Positions 1-8,033 are shown, counted from the first letter of the stretch. The stretch is DNA of 64,000 bases from Paracoccus haematequi (GCF_900631945.1 NZ_UZWE01000050.1:39718-103717); one strand, 5' to 3'. Notes: a model not told the origin generated them from the letters alone. A program made the numbers and translations.

Positions 1-59
1 AGAGCCGCCATCAAAGTCGCCTTCACGAAAAAAGAAACTTCGGAAGAGGAAGCAGCAGC

Positions 60-434
60 ATGAACGCCAGCATCAGAGACTCTATCACCGCGGTCACGCC
101 CCGGCCGATGACCGCCCCGCCCCCGGCACCCGCCAAGGAAGGTAAGTGGGTCGCCCGGAAAGCCGTCAAGCTGGTCGAGCGCCCAATCGGCACGGACATG
201 ATCATCGACCTCCACGATGACGGCCGCCCTAAAGCCGTCAGGGGACGGGTCTATGCCTGGGGGACAGGCGTCGAGGTCGGCCGCTACAACGTCTCGCTCA
301 CCTCCTGCACCTCGGTCACCGCCGCGCAGGAAGACGGCATCCGCGCCGCCAGGGCGATCGCGCACATCCACTCGCCGGACGACCTCGCAGAAATCATGGA
401 CAAGCTTTTTTCGATGGGCGAGGTCAGTAAATGA
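60..434 (+). CDS. hypothetical protein of integrated element
   Basis: Predicted 124-residue soluble protein of unknown function. The N-terminus (about residues 12-30) is rich in Pro and Ala and looks disordered; the rest is a mixed charged domain with no motif I recognise. Its stop codon overlaps the next start in an ATGA arrangement, so the two genes are probably translated together. A purine-rich AGGAAG stretch lies upstream of the start. It sits in the run of small genes typical of a phage-like or satellite element ending in the integrase at 4599. Function unknown. Confidence 0.6.
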   Translation: MNASIRDSITAVTPRPMTAPPPAPAKEGKWVARKAVKLVERPIGTDMIIDLHDDGRPKAVRGRVYAWGTGVEVGRYNVSLTSCTSVTAAQEDGIRAARAIAHIHSPDDLAEIMDKLFSMGEVSK

Positions 435-751
435 AGCTCGAGAAATTCAACGATCGCGAGCGCTTCGAGCTGTCGGTCAGCGCCTCCCGCACCCACTTCC
501 GCCGCCGGGGCATCATGCGGAATTTCCGGCTGACGGGACGTGAAGTGGACGAGCTTATGGCGCTCACTGACGGGATGACGACGGACGAGTTGAGCCGCGT
601 CCAGGTCCGCAGCCGGGCCGTTCGGGAAGAGGTCCTCAAGCTTTACTGCCGCTTCGATGAATACGGCCTCAAGTCACACAACATTATGGGGATCTCTCGC
701 GATAAGGCGAACCGCTGGCTCCGGGAACTCGAGGATGAGGCGGAAGCGTGA
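431..751 (+). CDS. hypothetical protein of integrated element
   Basis: A 106-residue, highly charged, mostly helical protein. The C-terminal part (about residues 83-102) has a helix-turn-helix-like pattern ending in RWLRELEDEAEA, so DNA binding is possible but not shown. The start overlaps the upstream stop by 4 nt. The stop lies at the beginning of the first copy of the repeated leader (748). No family recognised. Confidence 0.6.
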   Translation: MKLEKFNDRERFELSVSASRTHFRRRGIMRNFRLTGREVDELMALTDGMTTDELSRVQVRSRAVREEVLKLYCRFDEYGLKSHNIMGISRDKANRWLRELEDEAEA

Positions 752-843
752 GTGTCTTTATGGGCTGTCCGGGACAGCCCATCGACGCGCTCACCGAGCA
801 CGCCGCACCGGCCGGATGCCGGACTTTCGAGAAGGAGAAGACG
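748..843 (+). repeat. duplicated leader module, copy A
   Basis: This 96-base stretch directly precedes the gene at 844 and has a diverged copy at 1262-1358 in front of another gene. Both copies start with GTG and can encode SVFMG..G.P.DAL; several differences between them (agt/agc, ttt/ttc, gga/ggg, ccc/cct) are synonymous. Both then share a CGCCGCACC/GGCCGGA/GCCGG block able to form a hairpin, and an AAGGAGAAGAC ribosome-binding site. In this copy the GTG frame runs straight into the downstream gene; in copy B it does not. It may be a leader peptide or structured 5' leader, or a duplicated cassette border. Confidence 0.55.
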
Positions 844-1260
844 ATGCACGCTGATACCACCAACCGGATCACTCCCGAAGAAAACTGGCGGCTTTTCTGT
901 CGCGACCTGAGGATCAAACTCCCGGAAAAACGTGAGGCTGACTGGGCATTCCGCATCAAGATTTCCCGCGCCGAATACGATCGTCGCGCGAAGGCGGGCC
1001 TCCTGAAACCGGGCATGTCCTACCTGATCGACGAAGAACCCCAACCCGCCTTCTCTCGCTTCAAAGGCTGGCTCCGCCACCGCAGCCTCGATCGTCAGAT
1101 CCGGTCCGCCGAGGACAACCGGGAGCACGCCAAGGCCATGCTCGTCATCGCGGAGGACCAGCTCCAGCACGCCCGTGATCACTACGATCAGGCTGACTGG
1201 GATTTGCTCAAAGCGAGGCAGGACATGGCAGAGAACGCGGGGACATTTCCGATCTTCTGA
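844..1260 (+). CDS. hypothetical protein
   Basis: A 138-residue protein of unknown function. The ATG at 844 is preceded by a strong AGGAGAAG ribosome-binding site; an in-frame GTG at 748 would add 32 residues from the leader module, which is why I start here. The sequence is charged and helical; about residues 80-130 look like a short coiled coil. No signal peptide, membrane segment or recognised domain. Confidence 0.6.
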   Translation: MHADTTNRITPEENWRLFCRDLRIKLPEKREADWAFRIKISRAEYDRRAKAGLLKPGMSYLIDEEPQPAFSRFKGWLRHRSLDRQIRSAEDNREHAKAMLVIAEDQLQHARDHYDQADWDLLKARQDMAENAGTFPIF

Positions 1261-1261
1261 G

Positions 1262-1358
1262 GTGAGCGTCTTCATGGGCAGCCGGGGGGTGCCTATGGAC
1301 GCGCTCATCACGACGCGCCGCACCCGGCCGGAAGCCGGGCATTCAGAAGGAGAAGACC
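1262..1358 (+). repeat. duplicated leader module, copy B
   Basis: This is the second copy of the leader described at 748-843, roughly three quarters identical by eye. It starts with GTG AGC GTC TTC ATG GGC and ends with AAGGAGAAGACC just before the ATG at 1359. Relative to copy A it has one extra base after the GACGCGCTC block, so the leader frame is not fused to the gene. The first half is conserved like coding sequence and the second half like RNA structure plus ribosome-binding site. Confidence 0.55.
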
Positions 1359-1577
1359 ATGACGAAGCTTCGCGTGGACGTATGGGGAGGCCCGATGAGC
1401 ATGCAACATCTCGGACGTCAGGAGTTCGACACGCTCGATCAAGCCGTTCCGTTCATCGGCGAGATGCTCGACTCGGGCATGCTCATCAACCTTCTGCACG
1501 AAGATTTCGCCGCGCCGGCAGAGGAGGTCTCGGCCGCAGCGGACAAGGTGATCAAGATGCTCGAGGACATGAAGTAG
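1359..1577 (+). CDS. small hypothetical protein
   Basis: A 72-residue acidic protein with no recognised motif. It starts directly after leader copy B with well-spaced AAGGAGAAG. A 6-bp hairpin (GGGGAC/GTCCCC, 1597-1614) follows the stop but lacks a T tract, so it is at best a weak terminator. It belongs to the small-gene block of the integrated element. Confidence 0.55.
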   Translation: MTKLRVDVWGGPMSMQHLGRQEFDTLDQAVPFIGEMLDSGMLINLLHEDFAAPAEEVSAAADKVIKMLEDMK

Positions 1578-1727
1578 ACCACCCAGAAACACACAAGGGG
1601 ACCCTAATGTCCCCCTGAGGCGGTCGGCGTAAAAGCCTGACCCCTTGGCATAGCCGACCATTAACGTAGGGAGCATCAGCAAGCACCGCACCTCCGCCGC
1701 ACCCCGCCGGCCGCCCTGGTCGCTGTC

Positions 1728-1823
1728 ATGGAGAGGGAGTTCGTGTCACCTGATGCTGCCGTTGAGGCGTTCGTTCATGCGCAGGTGCAGGATCTCTTCG
1801 TGAGGTGCCGACCGGGAGGGTAG
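1728..1823 (+). CDS. possible 31-residue small ORF
   Basis: The 1578-1899 interval holds no clear gene. The only candidate is this 31-residue reading frame (MEREFVSPDAAVEAFVHAQV at its start). It has no convincing ribosome-binding site and no known relatives, so it may be chance. Confidence 0.2.
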   Translation: MEREFVSPDAAVEAFVHAQVQDLFVRCRPGG

Positions 1824-1899
1824 CCGCCGCACATCATGCTTGTTGCTCAGCAAACCCCCGCGTAGAGATCAACCACTTGATTTTTACCGGGAAGAACTC

Positions 1900-2214
1900 A
1901 TGCGGAATAAGCTTACTTGGGCCATCGTGCTGGTCATCATCGCCGCCCTTGCATACTGGATGACCCGTCCAGACGAACTGGCGATGCCCGACGGCGGCGA
2001 AATGACGGAGGCGCAGGTTCAGGAGACGCTCGAGGAGATACGTTCGATGCGTCCCGAAGGAGAAGACGGGAAATGGACCCCGGAACAGCAGCAGCGGCTT
2101 CGTGCAGCATGTCCTGTCTACGCCGATCACTACCCCGTTGAAAATGGTCCTGCCGGGGACGCTGAGATCGCCGATATCTGCGACAGCGAAGTCAGGCAGA
2201 CGAGCGGCCAATAA
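1900..2214 (+). CDS. single-pass membrane protein, hypothetical
   Basis: A 104-residue protein with one N-terminal transmembrane helix (about residues 6-20, WAIVLVIIAALAYWM) followed by an acidic domain. I chose the ATG at 1900 because it puts a short positive segment directly before the membrane helix and has GGGAAG upstream. Two cysteines (in AACPV and ICDS) in the C-terminal domain could form a disulfide if it faces the periplasm. A strong hairpin follows the stop, so it probably ends a transcription unit. Confidence 0.55.
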   Translation: MRNKLTWAIVLVIIAALAYWMTRPDELAMPDGGEMTEAQVQETLEEIRSMRPEGEDGKWTPEQQQRLRAACPVYADHYPVENGPAGDAEIADICDSEVRQTSGQ

Positions 2215-2218
2215 AAGA

Positions 2219-2240
2219 ACGGGGCGCCAACGCGCCCCGT
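2219..2240 (+). terminator. hairpin terminator after 1900 gene
   Basis: Perfect 9-bp stem ACGGGGCGC/GCGCCCCGT with a CAAC loop, 5 bases after the stop codon. The T tract is weak. A second short hairpin (GGCCCC-AAAC-GGGGCC) follows at 2263-2278. Confidence 0.6.
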
Positions 2241-2278
2241 CCAATCTCACTTTCGGTCCTTCGGCCCCAAACGGGGCC

Positions 2279-2712
2279 TCCAGTGGGCCCTAACATGTTC
2301 GGGTCGGTCGTAGCGGACCCGATCATAGGCTCGAACCCACCGGGGAGTTTTGGACATGTCTGTCACGTCTGCATCCTTCGGTTGCAGTTTCCTGTTGAAT
2401 CGAGACGCAGGACATGTGACAATCGTCATTGCAACGTGAGCGATGTCCAAGGCCTGCGGCCCGTCGATATCAGCTTTTCAGGAAGAGCCGGGCCTTGTGC
2501 TCGGCTTTTCTCGTCCTGAAGAGCACAAGCGGGTCATCCCGCGTTCCTGCTCTCGATTAGACCTCCACTGTTGAGTAGTGCGTCACCGCACCCCGTGGTC
2601 CAGACATACACCGGTTTTAACAACGTCACAAGCGCTTCGTGGTAAACGGTCACGACTGCGTTGCGACACAGAATTATTCGTGATAGGCATCATGCAAAAT
2701 CAGGGGGTGGCT
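2279..2712. other. intergenic stretch without recognised gene
   Basis: About 430 bases in which I see no credible coding frame. Near 2486-2512 there is a short AGCCG/CGGCT hairpin followed by TTTT that could be a weak terminator. The region separates two small-gene groups of the integrated element. Confidence 0.4.
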
Positions 2713-3309
2713 ATGGACATGATTGCTACGCTAAGGGCCGAACAAAGCGCACTCCGCGCAAGGCTGCAAGAGATCGACCAACTGCTTGAAGAGTATGCGA
2801 AATGGGAGGCTCGAGTAGCGAGCGTCTTCGGGCCACACGGTGCCCCTAATCAGGTTTCCCCGGAGGCCACACAGGTCCCACAGGAGGCTACCACGGAGCG
2901 TCCGATCACCCCTATTGCCGAATTCGAAAAGGCGGTTCTTGAGGTGCTGGGAACGGCAGAATCACCGCGCAATCGCACCGATCTCCTGTCTGATCTCGAG
3001 GCTGCGGGCATCGTGGTTGGTGGTAGTGACCCGCGGAACACACTCTCCGCCCGCCTTACGAGGATGCCACAGATCATTAACCTGAAGGGCCACGGCTACT
3101 GGCTCAAAGATCGACCTTACGAACCGGCAATGTATTTCGGAGCTGACGATCTGTTGACGGAGCGCGAACCGGAGCCGCCTGTCATGAGTTTAGGGATCGC
3201 GCCTGATGAAACCCCCGGCACCAGCCAAGGGGTCGAACAAGGGTCAAATCCGATAACTGCTGCCTTCCGAGAGTTCCTGGAGAAGCGAGACGATGACGAT
3301 CTGCTGTGA
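2713..3309 (+). CDS. coiled-coil plus winged-helix-like protein
   Basis: A 198-residue protein. Residues 1-30 (LRAEQSALRARLQEIDQLL) form a short coiled coil. Roughly residues 70-135 resemble a winged helix of the HARE-HTH kind: EKAVLEVLG, a second helix ending in LEAAGI, and a final GHGYWLK wing. The tail is acidic and ends in DDDDLL. I chose this ATG because of the GGGGGTGG upstream; ATG 2692 is an alternative. Domains of this type are known in DNA-associated proteins, so a DNA-binding role is inferred, not shown. Confidence 0.5.
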   Translation: MDMIATLRAEQSALRARLQEIDQLLEEYAKWEARVASVFGPHGAPNQVSPEATQVPQEATTERPITPIAEFEKAVLEVLGTAESPRNRTDLLSDLEAAGIVVGGSDPRNTLSARLTRMPQIINLKGHGYWLKDRPYEPAMYFGADDLLTEREPEPPVMSLGIAPDETPGTSQGVEQGSNPITAAFREFLEKRDDDDLL

Positions 3310-3357
3310 ACTTCCGTAAGCGCAACGTGACCTGCGTGTGCGCACCGGGTGCGCAGA

Positions 3358-3762
3358 TCAGTCCCACCCGAGGAAGAGCTTGAGCCACACGACGCCGGGC
3401 AGAACGTATCCGAACACGAACAGAAACGCGCCCTCGCCCAACTTCGACGGATCGCGGGGCGCGTAGACGGCCAGCTCCCAGATTGCCAAGGGGCTCATGA
3501 AGATGCCGGCAAAGGCGTAAAGAGCGCACATCGCTCCCACGGCGTGGGCGACAACAAGAATGACCGTCCCCATCCAGACCCCCGCTTCCGAATAACGGCG
3601 ACCTTGTAGGAACGGGATCAGGCCGAGGATCCAGCATCCAGCGCTCGGCCAGTTGAAGAAGCCGAGCGTGTAAGAGCCAATAATCCCTCCCACGCCGACA
3701 ACGAGCATCACCAGACCGATCAGCTCGTATTTGAGGCGCATCATCGCATAGCTCATCGTCAT
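3358..3762 (-). CDS. multi-pass membrane protein, hypothetical
   Basis: A 134-residue, very hydrophobic protein with about four transmembrane helices (around residues 14-34, 42-52, 60-88 and 108-130). It is read opposite to its neighbours in the element. No catalytic motif or family recognised. Confidence 0.5.
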   Translation of the reverse strand: MTMSYAMMRLKYELIGLVMLVVGVGGIIGSYTLGFFNWPSAGCWILGLIPFLQGRRYSEAGVWMGTVILVVAHAVGAMCALYAFAGIFMSPLAIWELAVYAPRDPSKLGEGAFLFVFGYVLPGVVWLKLFLGWD

Positions 3763-3845
3763 CTCCTCGTTGCTCTGGGATCCACAGCATAGAGATACAT
3801 GTCGAGTCTGTCATCACTTAATCGGACATTTCGAGACATTGAAGG

Positions 3846-3873
3846 TTGCTATTGTCCCAGACCGACTTATATT
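3846..3873 (+). promoter_or_regulatory. candidate promoter of a short transcript
   Basis: TTGCTA (3846-3851) and TATATT (3868-3873) are separated by 16 bases. Initiation a few bases downstream would give a transcript of about 55 nt ending in the strong terminator at 3911-3935. No gene with a ribosome-binding site lies between, so this is a small-RNA candidate. Confidence 0.3.
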
Positions 3874-3910
3874 GGGGATGTGTGTATCTCCTGACTCATG
3901 CTCACCTAAG

Positions 3911-3935
3911 CCCCCGCGAGAGCGGGGGTTTTTTT
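3911..3935 (+). terminator. strong rho-independent terminator
   Basis: CCCCCGC-GAGA-GCGGGGG followed by seven T: a textbook intrinsic terminator. It is unusual in that no complete plus-strand gene lies directly upstream. Confidence 0.85.
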
Positions 3936-4054
3936 GTATCTCGGGCCTGTGGGTGAGTGTAGGACGGAGAAAATACCCGCCGAAGGCCCGGCTGACCGGC
4001 TTGCGAAGTAATACGAACTCGGCAATAATTCGTCTTGCGGAGATGGAGGATCGT

Positions 4055-4228
4055 ATGAAAAAGGATTGGAATGCCGCCGGCGTCGCGAAGGCCATCGAGG
4101 GCTACGGTCATGACGATATCCCTGACGCCATCGACCAGGCGATCCTGTCTGTGGGCCCCGGCGCAAGCTTCCAGGCCTTCGTCCAGGCCTTACGCGTTGT
4201 GCGAACGGGCATAGACACGTCGTTCTGA
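4055..4228 (+). CDS. small hypothetical protein
   Basis: A 57-residue protein. The ATG at 4055 is preceded by GGAGGA at good spacing; the in-frame ATG at 4043 would place that ribosome-binding site inside the gene. No domain recognised. It begins the compact group that leads to the integrase. Confidence 0.5.
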   Translation: MKKDWNAAGVAKAIEGYGHDDIPDAIDQAILSVGPGASFQAFVQALRVVRTGIDTSF

Positions 4229-4294
4229 GACCCGGCCAGGGTCTACGCCAAACCACCAAAAAATCCAATTTCGTGAACACCCGAGGGGACCGAT

Positions 4295-4429
4295 ATGGGC
4301 ATCATCGGCGGCGCCGGCCTGGGCGAGCTACTCAACATCCTTCTTCAGCGGCATCTCCTGACTACTCTTCTTGAAGAGCACGTTCGTGTTCGGGAAGAGC
4401 AGGAAGACGAGAAGGAGGACGCGCGATGA
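4295..4429 (+). CDS. 44-residue protein upstream of excisionase-like gene
   Basis: A short frame starting MGIIGGAGLGELLNILLQ and ending in a highly charged EE.EDEKEDAR tail. GAGGGGAC lies just upstream of the ATG. Its stop overlaps the next start (ATGA), which supports translation as part of an operon with the HTH and integrase genes. Function unknown. Confidence 0.45.
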   Translation: MGIIGGAGLGELLNILLQRHLLTTLLEEHVRVREEQEDEKEDAR

Positions 4430-4722
4430 CGGTCCGCCTCCTCACACCGGACGAAGCAGCCGAACTCCTTCGCATCAGCCCGCGAACCCTCAGACGCATG
4501 CGCGGCCGGGACGGGCCGCCGTTCGTGGCGATCACCAGCAGATCGATCCGTTATCGAATTGAAGACATTAATTACTATTTAGAAAGCCGGAAAAACGAAT
4601 GCCATTTCGCACCAAGAAAAGCCGCATTTGGCAATACGATTTCGTCATCAAGGGTAGTCGATTTCGCGGATCTTGCGAAACCGAAGATTTCGAAGAGGCA
4701 AAGCTTGTCGAAGCGCGGCTGA
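4426..4722 (+). CDS. excisionase/AlpA-like HTH protein
   Basis: A 98-residue protein whose first 55 residues (LLTPDEAAELLRISPRTLRR ... YRIEDINYYLESR) match the MerR-like winged HTH of phage excisionases and AlpA regulators. Such proteins bend DNA at att sites and steer integrases toward excision. The C-terminal ~40 residues overlap the integrase start by 124 nt in another frame, unusually long; that tail is probably unstructured. An AT-rich patch at 4555-4590 lies around the integrase start. Confidence 0.65.
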   Translation: MTVRLLTPDEAAELLRISPRTLRRMRGRDGPPFVAITSRSIRYRIEDINYYLESRKNECHFAPRKAAFGNTISSSRVVDFADLAKPKISKRQSLSKRG

Positions 4723-5648
4723 AGCTTGAGGCCGCACACGCGCCGGAGGCGACCGGTCGGTTCACGTTGGGTCAGGCACTGGGCACGTATTACACGGACG
4801 TCTGTCAGCACCAGCCGAGCGCGCGGACAGCGATGAGCCAGGCGCGCGGCCTGCTCCTCTTTCTCGATGAGAAGCGTGACACCGGCGCGCTGACCACGGC
4901 CGACGTCCAGGCGTTCATCAACAGCCGGCGCGCTGACGGCATCACGCCGGCGACGATCAACCGGCAGCTCGATATGCTGGACCGTTCGCTCAAGCATATG
5001 GCCCGAACCAATCGCTCCGCCCTTCCCGAAATCGACTTCCGGAAGATGCGGTTAAAGGAGCCTGAAGAGCGCGTCAGAGAGCTGACGATGGAGGAGCAGG
5101 AGGAGCTGTTCAAGCACCTCAGGTGGGACCTCCACCCCTTCACCATGTTCGCGCTGATGACCGGCGCGCGCCTCGCGTCGGTCGCCAAACTACGCTGGTC
5201 CGACATTGACCGACGCCACGGCCGGATGACGTTCATCGGGAAGTATGGCAAGCGGTATCGCTTCCCGATCAGCCCCGAGATCGGCGCGTTGCTGGACGCC
5301 ATCCCCCGGTCGGACGATCCCGTGGCCGGCAAGTTCGTCTTCCTCTACCGCGACCATCGACGCCGCGGCTACCCGCTCACACCGATCTCGCACAAGGGCG
5401 GCGGGCTGATGGAGGACTTTCGAGAAGCGCTGGAGATGGCGAACATCGAGGATTTTCGATTTCACGACTTGCGCCACACTTTCGCCACCAGAGTCCTTCG
5501 GAAGACCGGAAACCTGAAGCTCGTTTCGCGCCTCCTCGGACACGCGTCGATTGAAACGACCATGCGTTACGCGCACGTTCTCGAGTCGGATCTGAGCGAC
5601 GCCATGGTCGACTTCTCGATCATGCCCCAGAATGGCCCCCAGACATGA
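4599..5648 (+). CDS. tyrosine-type site-specific integrase
   Basis: A 349-residue phage-type integrase catalysing site-specific recombination between element and chromosome. The first ~60 residues resemble an arm-binding domain, about 55-150 the core-binding SAM-like domain, and the rest the catalytic domain. Visible catalytic motifs are Arg in TGARLASV, HDLRHTFATR and LGHASIETTMRYAHV with the Tyr nucleophile. Its length and motifs appear intact. It points toward the tRNA-Gly remnant at 5672-5738, as expected for an element that uses the 3' end of a tRNA gene as attachment site. Confidence 0.9.
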   Translation: MPFRTKKSRIWQYDFVIKGSRFRGSCETEDFEEAKLVEARLKLEAAHAPEATGRFTLGQALGTYYTDVCQHQPSARTAMSQARGLLLFLDEKRDTGALTTADVQAFINSRRADGITPATINRQLDMLDRSLKHMARTNRSALPEIDFRKMRLKEPEERVRELTMEEQEELFKHLRWDLHPFTMFALMTGARLASVAKLRWSDIDRRHGRMTFIGKYGKRYRFPISPEIGALLDAIPRSDDPVAGKFVFLYRDHRRRGYPLTPISHKGGGLMEDFREALEMANIEDFRFHDLRHTFATRVLRKTGNLKLVSRLLGHASIETTMRYAHVLESDLSDAMVDFSIMPQNGPQT

Positions 5649-5671
5649 TGCGTTTCCTCAACAATAGTTGG

Positions 5672-5738
5672 AGAGGATTGGTAAAAGTGTCAGCTTCCCA
5701 AGCTGAATACGAGGGTTCGATTCCCTTCACCCGCTCCA
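5672..5738 (+). other. tRNA-Gly(CCC) 3' remnant, putative att site
   Basis: Bases 5690-5738 form the anticodon arm with loop TTCCCAA (anticodon CCC), a perfect T arm (AGGGTTCGATTCCCT), the 3' acceptor strand CACCCGC and CCA. The matching 5' acceptor strand GCGGGTG is absent upstream and the D arm is degenerate, so this is not a working tRNA gene. It is best read as the attachment-site copy left at the integrase-proximal end, with the intact tRNA beyond the left edge of the window. Confidence 0.7.
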
Positions 5739-5899
5739 AACCATCTCGAAGATTACGTTAGAATAGAAGCGATTGCTTGTCTTCCGTTCTGACGCTTCGT
5801 GTTTTGAAGTTTTTCGGAAGTGGCTTGAGTGGCCAAAAACGACTGCTCGGGGATACTCCGCCCCAGACTTTCCCCAGACCTGCAGCCCCTTCTCGCTTC

Positions 5900-6211
5900 A
5901 CGATCGCCCACACGCGGCGTCAATCATCTGGAGCTTGTCGGGCGCGAGCCCCGCGTGGTTCAGGGCGTCCAGGATGTTATCCAACAGCCGGCGAGCGCCC
6001 AGTGCCGAAGCTGGCCGTAGACAGATGACCACTTGCCGAACTCCTCTGGCAGATCCCGCCAGGGCGCGCCCGTTCCCGGGACCCGGAAAAGTCCATCCAG
6101 AACAAGCCGATAATCCGCAGGCTTGCGCCTGTGAGAATGCCGGACCGAGCGGATGAAGCCCTCGAAAAAGGCCCACTCATCGTCGGACATCAGGTTGCGC
6201 GCCAAGCTCAC
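5900..6211 (-). pseudogene. IS5-family transposase remnant
   Basis: The minus strand encodes the N-terminal part of an IS5-type transposase: MSDDEWAFFEGFIR, then RLVLDGLFRVPGTGAPWRDLPEEFG and WSSVYGQLRHWALAG. The frame then shifts to one with LLDNILDALN and LQMID. The DDE catalytic region is missing. It lies between the tRNA-Gly remnant and prs, so it marks another insertion at this junction. Confidence 0.65.
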
Positions 6212-6331
6212 CTCCCACGCAGAGATGATCTTGAATCACAGCCGACCGCGCAGGGGAGTCCCTTTGTCAACACGACCTGGACTTCTTCTTACTCAGATAT
6301 TCCCGCCGGACGCATCGGACGGGGCCGGGCG

Positions 6332-7351
6332 CTACAGGCTGGAATATAGGCCTTCATAGATCGGCAGCAGCGTGTCCGTCTCGAACAGGCTGCTGACCGA
6401 GGTGCCGTTCCAGATGTTCAGGATCGCCTGCGTGAACATCGGCGCGGTCGGCACGATGCGGATGTTCGGCGCGGATTTCACGGCCTCGGTCGGCTGGATC
6501 GAATCGGTGATGACCAGCGATTTCATCACCGACTTGCTGACGCGTTCCACCGCCGGGCCGGACAGGACGCCATGGGTGATATAGGCGTGGACCTCGGTCG
6601 CGCCGCTGTCGGTCAGGGTCTGCGCGGCCTTCACCAGCGTCCCGGCGGTGTCGCAGATATCGTCGACGATGATGCAGACCTTGCCCTCGACATCGCCGAT
6701 CACGGTCATCTCGGCCACCTCGCCCGCCTTCTCGCGGCGCTTGTCGACGATGGACAGAGGCGCGCCGATCCGGGTCGCCAGTTCCCGCGCCCGGGCCACG
6801 CCGCCCACGTCGGGGGACACGACCATCAGATCCTGCATTCGGCCCCGGAAATGATGCTGCACGTCCAGCGCAAAGACCGGCGCGGCGTAAAGGTTGTCCA
6901 CCGGAATGTCGAAGAACCCCTGGATCTGGGCCGCGTGCAGATCCAGCGTCAGCACCCGGTCGATCCCCGCCTCGGTCAGCAGGTTCGCCACCAGCTTGGC
7001 GCTGATCGGGGTGCGGGCCTTGGCGCGGCGGTCCTGACGGGCATAGCCGAAATAGGGGATGACCGCCGTGATCCGTGCCGCCGAGGACCGCTTCAGCGCG
7101 TCCGACATGATCAGCAGCTCCATCAGGTTGTCGTTCGCGGGGTTCGAGGTCGGCTGGATGATGTACATATCCTCGCCGCGCACGTTCTCGAACACCTCGA
7201 CGAAGATTTCCTGATCGTTGAAGCGTTCCACCCGCGCGTCGCACAGGCTGACATTCATGCCCCGGTGCATCGACATGCGCCGGGCGATGGCCGCCGCCAG
7301 CGTGCGGTTGGCATTGCCGGAAATCAGCTTGGGTTCGGTCATGACGGGCAT
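6332..7351 (-). CDS. prs: ribose-phosphate pyrophosphokinase
   Basis: Makes phosphoribosyl pyrophosphate from ribose 5-phosphate and ATP, the precursor for purines, pyrimidines, His, Trp and NAD. The 339-residue protein has the expected length. Visible motifs are the flexible-loop segment [12 protein letters not shown] (100-111), the metal-binding [11 protein letters not shown] (137-147) and the PRPP loop [10 protein letters not shown] (229-238). An alternative start is Met4. It is divergent from the isomerase gene at 7434. A core chromosomal gene, intact. Confidence 0.95.
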   Translation of the reverse strand: MPVMTEPKLISGNANRTLAAAIARRMSMHRGMNVSLCDARVERFNDQEIFVEVFENVRGEDMYIIQPTSNPANDNLMELLIMSDALKRSSAARITAVIPYFGYARQDRRAKARTPISAKLVANLLTEAGIDRVLTLDLHAAQIQGFFDIPVDNLYAAPVFALDVQHHFRGRMQDLMVVSPDVGGVARARELATRIGAPLSIVDKRREKAGEVAEMTVIGDVEGKVCIIVDDICDTAGTLVKAAQTLTDSGATEVHAYITHGVLSGPAVERVSKSVMKSLVITDSIQPTEAVKSAPNIRIVPTAPMFTQAILNIWNGTSVSSLFETDTLLPIYEGLYSSL

Positions 7352-7433
7352 GGATGGGCCTTTCGCGGGGATTCGCCAGATTGCGCCCGCCTTACCACCG
7401 GGCTAGCCTGCGGGCAAACCGCGAAGGATCGTC

Positions 7434-8033
7434 ATGCCGACCATCGACTATTATTTCGGAACCATCAGCCCCTGGGCCTATCTGGCAGGCGACCGGCTGG
7501 AACGGATCGCCGACCGCCACGGCGCGACGATCAGCTACAAGCCGCTGGACATCCTGCAGCTTTTCGACCGCACCGGAGGCGTCCGCCCGGCCGACCGCCA
7601 TCCCAGCCGGATGGAGTATCGCGCCCAGGAACTGCCCCGCTGGGCCGAGCACCTGGGCATGGCGCTGAACGTCCGGCCTGCATTCTGGCCGGTGAACATG
7701 GCGCCCTCTTCCTATGCCATCATCGCCGCGCAGCAGGCGGGTGGCGGCGATCTGGGCGGGCTGGTGCAGGGTGTCCTGCGCGCCGTCTGGGCCGAGGACC
7801 GCGATATCAGCGACGATGCCGTGATCCGCGATATTCTGGGTGCGCATGGCTTCGATCCCGCCCTGGCGGACAAGGGGCTGTTCATCGGCGCCGAGACCTA
7901 TGGCCGCAACCTGGAACAGGCGGTCGAGGCCGGAGCCTTCGGATCGCCCTTCTATATCGTCCGCGAAACCGGCCAGCGGTTCTGGGGCCAGGACCGGCTG
8001 GATTTCCTGGACCGGCACCTGTCTGCGGCATGA
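7434..8033 (+). CDS. 2-hydroxychromene-2-carboxylate isomerase-like (DsbA/GST-kappa fold)
   Basis: A 199-residue protein of the family that includes the naphthalene-pathway enzyme NahD and kappa glutathione transferases. Diagnostic features are the N-terminal YYFGTISPWAYLAG, where Ser takes the place of the thioredoxin-type Cys, and the C-terminal GAFGSPFYIV and FWGQDRLDFL. The real substrate is unknown; relatives act on aromatic breakdown intermediates using glutathione. Its stop overlaps the start of the hydrolase gene (ATGA), suggesting coupled translation. Confidence 0.8.
   Translation: MPTIDYYFGTISPWAYLAGDRLERIADRHGATISYKPLDILQLFDRTGGVRPADRHPSRMEYRAQELPRWAEHLGMALNVRPAFWPVNMAPSSYAIIAAQQAGGGDLGGLVQGVLRAVWAEDRDISDDAVIRDILGAHGFDPALADKGLFIGAETYGRNLEQAVEAGAFGSPFYIVRETGQRFWGQDRLDFLDRHLSAA

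Noticed and set aside
2310..2350. Minus-strand GGGTTCGAGCC resembling a tRNA T arm
   Set aside because: No anticodon arm or acceptor pairing could be built around it; probably chance or very old tRNA debris.
3770..4228. Long frame through 3770-4228 giving a 152-residue protein
   Set aside because: It reads through the strong terminator at 3911-3935. Only the last 57 codons, from ATG 4055 with GGAGGA upstream, look like a gene.
6572..8029. Long upstream extension of the alpha/beta hydrolase frame
   Set aside because: It is antisense to prs and out of frame over the isomerase gene. The hydrolase homology starts at 8030.
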